A stretch of 22,719 bases of DNA from a bacterium (GTDB taxonomy: Bacteria; Bacillota_I; Bacilli_A; RFN20; CAG-826). The position numbers and the translations under genes are program-made. The DNA lies in assembly GCA_004561785.1 (NCBI GenBank), contig SFUB01000011.1:1-22719 (forward strand), given 5' to 3'. The notes under the pieces are model-generated. The model ran no database searches. It was not told the origin of the DNA and was given only the letters and a program-made list of their open reading frames with translations. Positions 1-7,944 of the stretch are shown here, piece by piece (the first letter of the stretch is position 1; each line of letters opens with the position of its first letter).

Positions 1-170
1 TGGCTTCGGGTTTGTTAGATGACAACAACGATGCAACAAACTAGACCTTTCTGAGGCGGATGGCCTGTTTCCCACGGTTTTTGTTGCAACGACTCTGTCC
101 ACTTTTGCAATCAATGCCCCCATCGTTTGTATTACGGGCGAGCCGAAAACGGCCGATGCCCCGGGTTTGA

Positions 171-422
171 CTGACTCGATGCAACAGCCCGGCTCATGGA
201 TTCGGCCCCGCCGCCCGAATCGTCATGGAACTCAATGGCGGTGAACATTATCTTTCGAAAAGCCGAAGCGCCCTGAATGACGGGAAAAAGATGGAGATAT
301 GCAGAAGGAATAAAATCGACTACATCGCGATCCCCAACGCCTATTCTCGGTCTTATGAGACGTTATCAGACCTCATCTTTGCTTTGAGCGGAGAAGAGGA
401 TGAGGGCTTTACTCTCTTTTAA
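171..422 (+). pseudogene. Remnant of a nuclease-like protein (C-terminal end)
   Basis: An open frame runs from just after a TGA at 168-170 to a TAA at 420-422; the first ATG is at 225 (65 residues). The readable part has RIVMELNGGEHY, then KKMEICRRNKIDYIAIPN and a short helical tail. This order (hydrophobic strand ending in E-L-N-G-G-E-H, spacer, K..C...I..I.IP) resembles the last third of small PD-(D/E)xK-type nucleases such as the Vsr-like, DUF2726 and RAP families. The catalytic first half is missing and the ATG has no ribosome binding site, so I read it as a decayed fragment. The fold assignment is from pattern only. The sequence from 1 to 170 shows no gene that I can support. Confidence 0.35.
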
Positions 423-649
423 ACCGGTCGGAGAAAACATGACTCTTTCCGATATCCCAGTACCCGCGCGGTGATACGGCAAAATGCCAACCTGTTTGGA
501 TTGCGTTTAGATAAAGGGTTGAGCTCCTTTTGCATTCACCCAAATCGATTCCTAGTTTCTCTTCGACTTGGATTAAGGGATCGCGGGCCAAAGAAGCAGG
601 GGCGATCCCAAAACGAGCGTGAAACCATCATTTCCCGTGCGCGGGCGCG

Positions 650-696
650 TTCCAATTTCCCTTGGCCTAGGGTAATATACTTCCGCATTCTGGAGG
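650..696 (+). promoter_or_regulatory. lysS promoter and ribosome binding site
   Basis: TAATAT at 673-678 is a good -10 box. The best-spaced -35 candidate is the poor TTCCAA at 650-655 with a 17-base spacer. Transcription would start near 685. GGAGG at 692-696 lies 7 bases before the lysS ATG. The stretch 423-649 before it shows no gene. Confidence 0.5.
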
Positions 697-703
697 AAAA
701 ACC

Positions 704-2185
704 ATGGAAGAGAAACTCACGGACCAGGAATTGGCCAGACGCGCCAAGCTCCCCCGTTATGAAGAAATGGGGATCGACCCCTTTGGATCCCGTTACGATT
801 GGAAAGACCGCATCTGTGACTTGCGTCAGAAGTATGGCGACCTGAGCCCTGAGGAACTGGAGCAAAAGAACATCTCCGTCGACATCGCCGGGAGGATCGT
901 CTCCCTCCGCAAGATGGGGAAAGCCTCCTTCTTCAACCTCAAAGATGAGCTCGGGCGCATTCAGGTTTGGATCGGCCGCGATTCCGTCGGCGAGGAGAAT
1001 TACGCCTTGTTCAAGCTTTCCGACCTCGGCGACATCGCCGGCGTCCAGGGCACCTTGATGAAAACCCAGACCGGCGAATTCACCGTCCGCTGCACCAAAT
1101 ACACCCACATCGTCAAATGCCTTAAACCCCTTCCGGAGAAATTCCACGGCCTCACCGATACCGAAGACCGCTTCCGTCGCCGCTACCTCGACCTCATCGT
1201 CAACGATGACTCCCGCAAGATGGCCTTGCTTCGTCCCCGGATCGTTCGCGAGATCCAGAATTACTGCGACTCTTTGGGGTTCGTCGAAGTCGAGACCCCG
1301 ATCCTCTCCCCGATTTTGGGCGGCGCCTCGGCTCGCCCGTTCGTGACCCATCATAACGCCCTGGACAAGGACTTCTACCTCCGCATCGCCACTGAGCTAA
1401 ACCTCAAGAAGTGCATGGTCGGCGGCATCGACAGGGTCTATGAGATCGGCAGGATCTTCCGCAACGAAGGCATCGATACCCGCCACAACCCCGAATTCAC
1501 CACCATCGAGCTTTATCAGGCTTATGGCGACCTCGGTTCCATGAAGTCTTGGGTCGAGGGGCTCTTCGATTCCCTCTGCAAGAAACTCGGCAAGACCACC
1601 TTCCACTGGATGGGGAACGACATCGACTTCTCCAAAGGCTTCCGTTGGGTTTCCATGGCTGAGGCCATCCAAGAGAAGACCGGGATCGACTTCACCAAGC
1701 AAATGACCTTCGAAGAGGCCGTCGCCTTGGCCAAAGAGCATAACGTCCCCTTGCAGAAATCCTGGAACAGCGTTGGCTACATCATGAACGCCTTCTTCGA
1801 CGAATTCGTCGAGAAGAGCCTCATCCAGCCGACCTTCATCCATACCTACCCCGTCGAAGTCTCCCCGCTGACAAAGCGGAGCAAAGACCCGCGCTTCGTC
1901 GAGCGGTTCGAGTTCTTCATCGGCGGAACCGAGATGGGCAACGCCTACAGCGAGCTCAACAATCCCTTCGACCAGAAGGAACGCTTCGACGCCCAGCTCG
2001 CCGCCAGGGAAAGGGGAGATGAGGAAGCCGCCGACATCGACTTCAGCTTCATCGACGCCTTGGATTACGGCATGCCTCCGGCAGGCGGCATCGGCTGCGG
2101 CATCGACCGCCTCTGCATGCTCCTTGGCGAGCAAGACAACATCCGCGAGGTCATCCTCTTCCCGACCATGAAGGATCAGAACTGA
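704..2185 (+). CDS. lysS: Lysine--tRNA ligase, class II
   Basis: Charges tRNA-Lys with lysine using ATP in the cytoplasm. The 493-residue length is normal for bacterial class II LysRS. The N-terminal part (about 55-155) is the OB-fold anticodon-binding domain, including GRIVSLRKMGKASFF. The catalytic domain follows: RRRYLDLI, motif 2 with F252-R-N-E-G then DTRHNPEFT, and motif 3 around G461-GIGCGIDRL, the fingerprint of LysRS. The ATG at 704 is fixed by GGAGG 7 bases upstream. It is a single-gene unit with its own promoter and a strong terminator. Nothing looks damaged. Confidence 0.98.
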   Translation: MEEKLTDQELARRAKLPRYEEMGIDPFGSRYDWKDRICDLRQKYGDLSPEELEQKNISVDIAGRIVSLRKMGKASFFNLKDELGRIQVWIGRDSVGEENYALFKLSDLGDIAGVQGTLMKTQTGEFTVRCTKYTHIVKCLKPLPEKFHGLTDTEDRFRRRYLDLIVNDDSRKMALLRPRIVREIQNYCDSLGFVEVETPILSPILGGASARPFVTHHNALDKDFYLRIATELNLKKCMVGGIDRVYEIGRIFRNEGIDTRHNPEFTTIELYQAYGDLGSMKSWVEGLFDSLCKKLGKTTFHWMGNDIDFSKGFRWVSMAEAIQEKTGIDFTKQMTFEEAVALAKEHNVPLQKSWNSVGYIMNAFFDEFVEKSLIQPTFIHTYPVEVSPLTKRSKDPRFVERFEFFIGGTEMGNAYSELNNPFDQKERFDAQLAARERGDEEAADIDFSFIDALDYGMPPAGGIGCGIDRLCMLLGEQDNIREVILFPTMKDQN

Positions 2186-2207
2186 GCGACTCACATTTCT
2201 AGGATGA

Positions 2208-2239
2208 AAGGGCATTCCCAATCGGGATTGCCCTTTTTT
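2208..2239 (+). terminator. lysS intrinsic terminator
   Basis: A 12-base stem with one mismatch (2208-2219 with 2224-2235), a four-base loop, and a run of T to 2239. It begins 22 bases after the lysS stop. Confidence 0.9.
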
Positions 2240-2428
2240 GACGACGGGTATGCACGCTTTGAATGGAGTCTCTTATGACGGAAGCTTTGAGTGGCAGAAA
2301 TCTCAACGAAAAGACAAACATGGTCCAAAAAGGCACCGCTTAGTCCTTTTGAATTCGAAAAACCTACATCGCCGAAGAATTTGGAAAAGCCCCACGCGTC
2401 TATGAAATATTGGAGTTCACGGCAAACG
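2240..2428. other. Intergenic, no gene seen
   Basis: Lies between the lysS terminator and the terminator of the minus-strand flavoprotein gene. Short frames exist, but none has a ribosome binding site or a recognisable motif. Confidence 0.6.
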
Positions 2429-2452
2429 AAAAGGCGCGGGGTGTCCCGCGCC
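2429..2452 (-). terminator. Terminator of the PAI-like gene
   Basis: A perfect 8-base GC-only stem (2433-2440 with 2445-2452) with a 4-base loop. On the minus strand it is followed by TTTT (AAAA at 2429-2432 on the plus strand). It lies 14 bases beyond the stop codon of the minus-strand gene. Confidence 0.8.
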
Positions 2453-2465
2453 TGATGCGTTTGGA

Positions 2466-3920
2466 TTAGAAGAAGCGTTCCACGAGGTCGTGGGAGTATT
2501 CGATGGTTTCGTCCATGTCGCCGTAGGACATGATTTCGCCTGCGTAGAAGGTGTTGTTCTTGCCTTGCATCGCCTCAACCTTGTCGTACCATCCCGCGGC
2601 GTAGTCCTCGGAATAGACGTGGGGGAAATAGTAGGACTGGAAGTGGTTGATGATCTGCTCTTTGCCGTCGACGGTGCGGATCGGGCAGTCGAAGTCCTTC
2701 ATATCCTGAGAGACGATCTTGGCGTTGTCCGCGTAAGGAAGCTCTTTGCCTCCGTTGAAGGTCTTGTGGTGGCGGAGGGAGTAGGAGACGATCGGCTGAT
2801 CGACTTCGCCTCTCCAGCGGCGGTAGTAGACCATGACGTGCGGCATCCTTTCGGGGACCATGTTGTCGACGATGTAATACGAGACGTCGGGGTATTTGTC
2901 CTTCTCGACCTGGAAGGCCTGGGTGTCATACCTTTCGTAATCGATCTTGGAGAAGAGGGCCCTTTCTTCGTCGGTGACGTCGAGCCACTTGTCCAAAGAG
3001 GAAGCATAGGGGTTGTCGAGGGGGTTCTTTTCGGTGGCGACCTGAAGCGGGGCGGTGATGATGATCTTGTCGAAGACCTCCTCTTTGCCGTTGACCGTCA
3101 AGGTGACTTTGTCGCCGCGGACGACTTTGGTAATGTCGGAATTCAACACGGCGGGGTGCTTCAGATGCTCATTGAGGGCTTCGTAGATCGACTGGGTCCC
3201 GTCTTCCCAGGTCCAGAGGTTGATCTTGACGAAGTTCATCATGGTCTGGAAGTCGAGGTATTTGACGACATAGGCGGCCGGGATCTCGTCGAAGAAACCA
3301 TAGCCGAAGGAAGTGAAGGGCTGGATCCAGACTTCCTGGACGAGGGGCACGCCGTTCATCTCGCAGAAATCCTTGAACGGCATGGCGAGGTCTTTCAGGT
3401 TCGGGTTCTCGCCGGATACGGGCTCGCGGCCCGGGGTGACGGCGTAGCCTTGGTATTTGCCTTCGGCGACCCCGATGTGGCCGGTGACGTCATAGCCTTT
3501 GTATTTGGTAGCGAGGATCTCGCCGAATTTCTTGATTTGCTTCTGCAGCTTCTTGAGGTGTAAAGCGGCTCCGGGGTGCTTGAGGAAGAACTTGAGCGGG
3601 TTCTTCATCGCGTCCTCGGTGTCCCAACGATAGTCGGGCCTGCCGTCGGGGTATTTGTAGTTGCGGAAGAGCACCGGTCCTTTATGCTCGACGCCGGCGA
3701 ATTCCTCGACGTCGTGGACGGCGTAATAAGAGGGAACGCCCATGATGGCGCCCATCTCATAACGTTTGCCGTTGAAAGTGGGGGACCAGCATTTGCCGCC
3801 TACGCGGTTCTGCTTTTCATAGATGACGTAGTTCTCGTAGCCTTTCTTCTCGAGATACATCGCGGCCGAAAGACCGGCCGGGCCCGCGCCGATGATGGCA
3901 ATGCGGATGTTTTTGTCCAT
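2466..3920 (-). CDS. FAD-dependent polyunsaturated fatty acid isomerase-like protein
   Basis: A flavoprotein of the amine oxidase superfamily, 484 residues from the chosen start. It closely recalls the Cutibacterium (Propionibacterium) acnes enzyme that turns linoleate into trans-10,cis-12 conjugated linoleate by moving a hydride to and from FAD. Seen directly: dinucleotide motif G11-A-G-P-A-G with E35 at the second strand, RVGGKC at 39-44, RYEMGAIMGVPSY, LATKYKGYD, PFTSFGYG, AAYVVKYLDF, LWTWEDGTQS, and C-terminal FYAGEIMSYG. Recalled PAI shares nearly all of these, which makes the family call strong; substrate and product remain inferred. ATG at 3920 is preceded by AAAGGAG 12 bases upstream; an in-frame ATG at 3953 lacks a fitting site and would add 11 polar residues. 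It is divergent from the acyl ligase operon and probably shares its operator. Confidence 0.87.
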   Translation of the reverse strand: MDKNIRIAIIGAGPAGLSAAMYLEKKGYENYVIYEKQNRVGGKCWSPTFNGKRYEMGAIMGVPSYYAVHDVEEFAGVEHKGPVLFRNYKYPDGRPDYRWDTEDAMKNPLKFFLKHPGAALHLKKLQKQIKKFGEILATKYKGYDVTGHIGVAEGKYQGYAVTPGREPVSGENPNLKDLAMPFKDFCEMNGVPLVQEVWIQPFTSFGYGFFDEIPAAYVVKYLDFQTMMNFVKINLWTWEDGTQSIYEALNEHLKHPAVLNSDITKVVRGDKVTLTVNGKEEVFDKIIITAPLQVATEKNPLDNPYASSLDKWLDVTDEERALFSKIDYERYDTQAFQVEKDKYPDVSYYIVDNMVPERMPHVMVYYRRWRGEVDQPIVSYSLRHHKTFNGGKELPYADNAKIVSQDMKDFDCPIRTVDGKEQIINHFQSYYFPHVYSEDYAAGWYDKVEAMQGKNNTFYAGEIMSYGDMDETIEYSHDLVERFF

Positions 3921-3962
3921 ATTGATTTTAGTCTCCTTTGGGTTGGCTCTCATTGTAGGACA

Positions 3963-3968
3963 TTTATA
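3963..3968 (-). promoter_or_regulatory. Probable -10 box of the PAI-like gene
   Basis: Read on the minus strand this is TATAAA. Transcription would start near 3956 and leave a leader of about 36 bases carrying the AAAGGAG site. No good -35 box is visible; its expected place is covered by the palindrome at 3988-4005. Confidence 0.45.
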
Positions 3969-3987
3969 ACGAGATGGGATAACTTTA

Positions 3988-4005
3988 CCGATATGGCGAT
4001 ATCGG
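3988..4005. promoter_or_regulatory. Palindromic operator between divergent genes
   Basis: A perfect inverted repeat, CCGATAT-GGCG-ATATCGG, of two 7-base arms around a 4-base centre. It lies in the 106-base gap between the PAI-like gene and the acyl ligase operon and covers the expected -35 zones of both promoters. A dimeric regulator bound here could control both directions. It has no T-run, so it is not a terminator. It does not match the FapR or FabT sites as I remember them. The regulator is not encoded nearby. Confidence 0.6.
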
Positions 4006-4011
4006 CTCGTT

Positions 4012-4017
4012 TAAAAT
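4012..4017 (+). promoter_or_regulatory. -10 box of the acyl ligase operon, near-leaderless
   Basis: TAAAAT lies 9 bases before the ATG at 4027. The expected transcription start is near 4024, giving a leader of only a few bases. No Shine-Dalgarno sequence is present before this ATG. The -35 region falls in the palindrome. Confidence 0.5.
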
Positions 4018-4026
4018 GAACATAGT

Positions 4027-5370
4027 ATGGTTATTCAACGCTATTCGACGTTCTTGGAAATGCTCGCCAGCCAGAAGCAGGATTCCATCAGCCTCCTCTT
4101 CGAGGAAGGCGGGGAAAAGAAATCCCTGACTTATGGAGAACTGATTGAGAGAATCCGTTCCTTCCCGGTGGAGCCCCATGGATGCGTCGGCATCTTCGCC
4201 GACGGAACTCTCGCTTCCCTTTTGGCGGTCTTTGCCTATGCAAGCAAAGGAATCCAGATCGCTTTGCTTTCCCCATTGGATGACCCCCGCGTTTTGGTGA
4301 GGCAGATCCAAGCCGCCGACGTGGATTTCCTTTTGGGGCCGAAGCCCCTCGTCGAAGGACTTCAGCCGGCTTTGTCCAAGCGATCTCCGATCACTTCCGG
4401 CAAGATGCTTTTCTTCACCTCGGGGACCACATCGAGCAATAAGGCGGTCATCCTGAGCGAGAAGAGCCTATGCGCGGCCGCCTATAACGGCTCTTACTCA
4501 CTCCCCCTTTCGGAGCACGACACCCTTTATGCCTGTTTGCCTTTGAATCACGTCTTCGGCTTCGTCTGCTCCTATCTTTGGGGCTTCTCCTGCGGGGCGA
4601 AGGTCGCTTTGTGCCGAGGGCTCAAATCTTTCTTCTCCGATTTCTCCTATTACCGTCCGACCGTCGCTTCTTTAGTTCCCCAGATGGCTTCGTTTTTGTG
4701 TGTCCATCGCCTCTATAACCCTGAGTTGGGGCTTATCCTCATCGGGGCGGGCGATTGCCCTAGCAACGTTTTAAATGGGTTAAAGAGCGCTGGCGTGCGC
4801 GTGAGTTTCGGATATGGCCTTACCGAGACGAGCTCCGGCGTGGCTTTGTCTTTGGGGGACGACCCCTACGCCATGAGCGTGTGCACGGACGACAGGGTCC
4901 TTCTTTCCGAGGATGGGGAAATCCTTTTGGATTGCCCCACCTGCCTGATGGAGGGCTATTATAGGGATGAGGAATCGACCAAAGCCGCGATCGTGGATGG
5001 CTTGCTCCACACCGGCGATCTCGGGAAGTTCGACGAGAAGGGCTTGCTCCATATCATCGGACGGAAGAAGGACGTCCTCGTCCTGGGGGATGGAACGAAG
5101 ATCTTCCTGCCGGAATATGAGGGACGTCTATCCTCTTATTTGGGGCCGGACAAGGATTTCGCGGTCACCCTGAACAAAAAAGGGCAAGTCACCCTGTGCT
5201 TTGGGAAAAGCAAATTGGGCGACAACTGCGCGAATGCGGTCCTGAGCTTCAACGAATCCTGCCCTCGAAGCCAAAGGATCGCGGAGACCTGCTATTTCCC
5301 AGATCCCCTGCCGCGGACCCAAACGGGTAAAATAAAAAGGTGGCAGCTGCTTGATATGCTGAACGATTGA
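4027..5370 (+). CDS. AMP-forming acyl ligase (acyl-ACP synthetase-like)
   Basis: Adenylate-forming (ANL) enzyme: activates a carboxylic acid with ATP and passes it to a thiol, here most likely the pantetheine arm of the ACP encoded next. Seen: P-loop-like FTSGTTSSNKA at 130-140, GYGLTE at 262-267, GDLGKFDEKG at 330-339, hinge GRKKD at 345-349, and the C-terminal catalytic lysine K435 in QTGKIKR. All core motifs are intact. At 447 residues it is shorter than typical fatty acyl-CoA ligases (about 500-560), mainly because the N-terminal part is compact. It is the first gene of a five-gene plus-strand operon. The start has no ribosome binding site. DltA was considered because an ACP follows, but DltB and DltD are absent. 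The acid substrate cannot be read from the sequence. Confidence 0.88.
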   Translation: MVIQRYSTFLEMLASQKQDSISLLFEEGGEKKSLTYGELIERIRSFPVEPHGCVGIFADGTLASLLAVFAYASKGIQIALLSPLDDPRVLVRQIQAADVDFLLGPKPLVEGLQPALSKRSPITSGKMLFFTSGTTSSNKAVILSEKSLCAAAYNGSYSLPLSEHDTLYACLPLNHVFGFVCSYLWGFSCGAKVALCRGLKSFFSDFSYYRPTVASLVPQMASFLCVHRLYNPELGLILIGAGDCPSNVLNGLKSAGVRVSFGYGLTETSSGVALSLGDDPYAMSVCTDDRVLLSEDGEILLDCPTCLMEGYYRDEESTKAAIVDGLLHTGDLGKFDEKGLLHIIGRKKDVLVLGDGTKIFLPEYEGRLSSYLGPDKDFAVTLNKKGQVTLCFGKSKLGDNCANAVLSFNESCPRSQRIAETCYFPDPLPRTQTGKIKRWQLLDMLND

Positions 5371-5383
5371 TAAGGAGAAAACC

Positions 5384-5638
5384 ATGAACCGAGAAGAAAT
5401 CAAAGAAAAGGCGATCGACCTCATCCATTCCTGCGTGCCCGATCTGTCCGGGGTGGACATCAACGAGGAATCAAACATCAACACCGACGCCTCGGTCGAT
5501 TCGATGTCCTTCATCTACCTCATGACCCAGATCGAAGCCGAATTCGGCATCGAGATCCCTCAGAAGAAATGGGCGAAGCTCTGCAAATTCGGGGATCTGG
5601 TGGATGAGATCCATCTCCGTCTCAGCAAGGCGAAATAA
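5384..5638 (+). CDS. Acyl carrier protein
   Basis: Small acidic carrier of 84 residues. Ser40 in the motif DASVDSMSF is the expected 4'-phosphopantetheine attachment site. The following helix (IYLMTQIEAEFGIEIP) is the typical recognition helix II of acyl carrier proteins. It lies 13 bases after the ligase with a good AAGGAG site before the ATG, and 2 bases before the thioesterase gene. Its position between a ligase and a thioesterase suggests a dedicated carrier for this pathway rather than the AcpP of fatty acid synthesis; this is inference. DltC-like function is an alternative but lacks the rest of a dlt operon. Confidence 0.92.
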   Translation: MNREEIKEKAIDLIHSCVPDLSGVDINEESNINTDASVDSMSFIYLMTQIEAEFGIEIPQKKWAKLCKFGDLVDEIHLRLSKAK

Positions 5639-5640
5639 GC

Positions 5641-6333
5641 ATGTTCTCCCGCGTTTTCCGTTTGCTGACCGAAGATTGCGACGTGAATAAGAACCTCCGC
5701 CTGTCCAGGCTATTTCAGTTTCTGCAGGAAATCTCGATCGCTGACACGGAAAGGCTAGGCTATCCGCGTGAGAAGACTTTGGACAAAGGTCTCCTTTGGG
5801 TGGTTGGGAAGCAGCGTGTCGAAATCAAGAGGCTCCCCGTCTATGGGGAGGAAATCCGCTTGGAGACCTGGCCCGGGGAAAAGACCCCGTTCCTTTTCCC
5901 CAGACATTACGCGATTTACGGCAATAACGAGGAACCGCTAGTCAAGGCAAGCGCCGTCTGGACGCTGATCTCGGAACAAAACCGGATGATGGTGAATCCC
6001 AAAGACCACGGCATCGTCATCGAAGGGGAGGCCCGGGGAGGCGAGATCCCTTTCCAATTCCCCATGAAGAGTTTCCCTCTCCTTGGAAGGGCGATGCTAA
6101 AAGCCTCATGGAGAGATTGCGACCTCAATGGGCACATGAACAACACGGCCTATCTGGATGAGGCCGAGGACCTGATCCCCTTGGAGTATCTTAAGAGCCA
6201 TGTCCCTTCCGCGATCGACATCGCCTACAAAAAAGAGATCCCGCTTGGAGAAGAAGTCGAGGTTTCCTATGGGGACGAAGGGGGCGTCTATGTGTTTTCA
6301 TGCCCTTCTTTCTTTCTTCGCCTAACCTTTTGA
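5641..6333 (+). CDS. Acyl-ACP thioesterase (FatA/FatB family)
   Basis: Hydrolyses acyl-ACP to free fatty acid. The 230-residue protein has the double hot-dog layout of bacterial acyl-ACP thioesterases. The N-terminal half has EDCDVNKNLRLSRLFQFLQE and LLWVVGKQRVEI; the second half has the active-site segment D161-LNGHMNNTAYLDEAED, with D161, N163 and H165 in the usual positions and acidic E174/E176 downstream. The ATG is 2 bases after the ACP stop, so the two are probably translationally coupled; the ribosome site is weak. Its presence says that the product of the pathway leaves the ACP as a free acid. Confidence 0.88.
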   Translation: MFSRVFRLLTEDCDVNKNLRLSRLFQFLQEISIADTERLGYPREKTLDKGLLWVVGKQRVEIKRLPVYGEEIRLETWPGEKTPFLFPRHYAIYGNNEEPLVKASAVWTLISEQNRMMVNPKDHGIVIEGEARGGEIPFQFPMKSFPLLGRAMLKASWRDCDLNGHMNNTAYLDEAEDLIPLEYLKSHVPSAIDIAYKKEIPLGEEVEVSYGDEGGVYVFSCPSFFLRLTF

Positions 6334-6379
6334 AGCCATTCCGCTTCTCTCGTGGCATACTTCTCCATAAGGAGAAACC

Positions 6380-7942
6380 ATGGAGCAGCGCATTTCATTC
6401 TATAAAGAGCATTATGACGTCATCGTCATCGGCGGGGCTTTGGCCGGCATGTCCGCGGCTTTGTCGCTTGCCAAGCAAGGGAAAAGCGTTTTGATTTTGG
6501 AACGCCACAACCTTCCAGGAGGCGTGGCGACGAGTTTCGTCCGCGGCGGGGTGGAGATGGAAGCGAGCCTTCATGAGATGATGTCCATCGGGTCGAAGGA
6601 GCATCCTCTTTCCGTGAGAACTTACCTCGAGGATCTCGGGGTTAACATCGATTGGCTCCGCGTCCCAGAGGCCTATCGCCTTTACGTCCCCACGGACCAT
6701 ATCGACACCACCCTCCACGCCGGAGTCGATGAGGATGGGGTCTATATCGCCGCCAAGGAGATCGAGAAGGTCTGCCCGGGAAACCAAGAGAAAATCGACA
6801 AGCTTCTGCACATCTGCAAGGAAATCGTGGACTCCACGAATTATTTGAATGAGCACGAAGTGAGCAAAATCGACATGGTGAAGAACCATTGGTCCATGAC
6901 TGTCACAGCCGGGTATTCCGCTCAAGAAGTCATGGATGCTTTGGGGATTTCCAAAGATGCCCAGAAACTCCTTTCGGGTTATTGGATCTATGTGGGCCAG
7001 CCCATCTCCTCTTTGCCTTTCACCATTTTCGGATATCTGATGGGCGATTATATGACCGGGGGCAGCTACGTGCCCCGGGATTTCTCCTTTGGCATGGCAT
7101 CCGCGATGGCGAAACGCTGCGAGGAGCTCGGCGTTCAGTTTGAACTCGGCGTCGAAGTGGACAAAATCCTCGTAAAAGACAGGAAAGCCTATGGAGTCAG
7201 AACCAAAGACGGAGACGAAATCCACGGAACCTACATCGTTTCCGGCGTCTATCCAGACGCAGTCTATGGCAGGATGATCGAACCCCTGTCCGAAGTCCCT
7301 GAGCAAGCCTATAAGCTGATCCATGGGCGCAAAGAAAGCGTCTCTTGTTTCTCCGTGGTCCTGCAGCTGGACCAGACCCCCGAGGAGCTCGGGATCGAGG
7401 ATTATTCCGTTTTCGATTCCGACACCCCTTTCGACCCAGATGCGTTCTGGGAGGAGGGCAAAGGTTTGGGCCCGTGGCATTATCTGACCACCATCTGCCT
7501 CAACAAAGCCAACCCCGAAGCGGTGAGAAAAGGCACCACGTCCCTCTCCATCACCGCCTTGCCCCTGCCGGAATCCTTCTTCAACGTGAAGGCGGACGAT
7601 TATTATGAAACCCGCCGCAAGATCGCGCGTTATTTCATCGAAAGGGAGTCCAAGCGGATCGGCGTGAACCTATTCGACCATATTCTGGAAATCGAATACG
7701 AGACCCCCGTGAGCGTCTATCACTACGTCGGCCAGCATCGAGGCGGGATCTACGGCTATCAGCACACGATGGAAGACTCCGTCGCCGCGAGGCTCCTCCA
7801 TTACGGGGAAGAGCATTACATCAAGAACCTCGCCTGGGCCTCCGCCGCCTCCTTGGCGGGGGATGGCATGGCCGTCTGCATCAATAACGGGGCCATCGCC
7901 GCGAAGATCATCGAAGGATGGGACGGCGAGAAAGGGGAATGA
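6380..7942 (+). CDS. CrtI/RetSat-like FAD-dependent oxidoreductase
   Basis: A 520-residue flavoprotein of the phytoene desaturase/retinol saturase superfamily, whose members add or remove hydrogen at C=C bonds of long hydrophobic chains. Seen: N-terminal YDVIVIGGALAGMSAALSL (G18-x-A20-x-x-G23), E41 at the end of the second strand, LPGGVATSF at 45-53 and the C-terminal FAD-contact segment GDGMAVCINNGAIAAKII. The middle glycine of the usual GxGxxG is alanine. AAGGAG precedes the ATG at 6380. Neighbours suggest an acyl-ACP or fatty acid substrate rather than a carotenoid, since no phytoene synthase or prenyl transferase gene is present. Saturase, desaturase and isomerase activities cannot be told apart from the sequence. 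Confidence 0.82.
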   Translation: MEQRISFYKEHYDVIVIGGALAGMSAALSLAKQGKSVLILERHNLPGGVATSFVRGGVEMEASLHEMMSIGSKEHPLSVRTYLEDLGVNIDWLRVPEAYRLYVPTDHIDTTLHAGVDEDGVYIAAKEIEKVCPGNQEKIDKLLHICKEIVDSTNYLNEHEVSKIDMVKNHWSMTVTAGYSAQEVMDALGISKDAQKLLSGYWIYVGQPISSLPFTIFGYLMGDYMTGGSYVPRDFSFGMASAMAKRCEELGVQFELGVEVDKILVKDRKAYGVRTKDGDEIHGTYIVSGVYPDAVYGRMIEPLSEVPEQAYKLIHGRKESVSCFSVVLQLDQTPEELGIEDYSVFDSDTPFDPDAFWEEGKGLGPWHYLTTICLNKANPEAVRKGTTSLSITALPLPESFFNVKADDYYETRRKIARYFIERESKRIGVNLFDHILEIEYETPVSVYHYVGQHRGGIYGYQHTMEDSVAARLLHYGEEHYIKNLAWASAASLAGDGMAVCINNGAIAAKIIEGWDGEKGE

Positions 7943-7944
7943 AG

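Noticed and set aside
29..94. Imperfect inverted copies of TGCAACAAA at 32-40 and 80-92
   Set aside because: Short, imperfect and without T-run, partner gene or target duplication; not enough to call an element end or terminator.
409..591. Minus-strand 60-codon frame containing GYWDIGK, like the wing of the fragment at 21790-22071
   Set aside because: Only a few residues match, no helix-turn-helix precedes them, and there is no start signal. Chance is the simplest explanation.
536..1354. Long minus-strand open frame of 272 codons opposite lysS
   Set aside because: It is the mirror of a clear lysS reading frame with strong third-position C bias, has no recognisable motif and no ribosome site. 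Similar long antisense frames opposite the PAI-like, RetSat-like, gdpP, dnaB, HAD and lipoprotein genes are rejected for the same reason.
5384..5638. ACP plus AMP ligase as part of a D-alanylation (dlt) operon
   Set aside because: No dltB or dltD, and the following genes are an acyl-ACP thioesterase and redox flavoproteins, which fit acyl chemistry instead.
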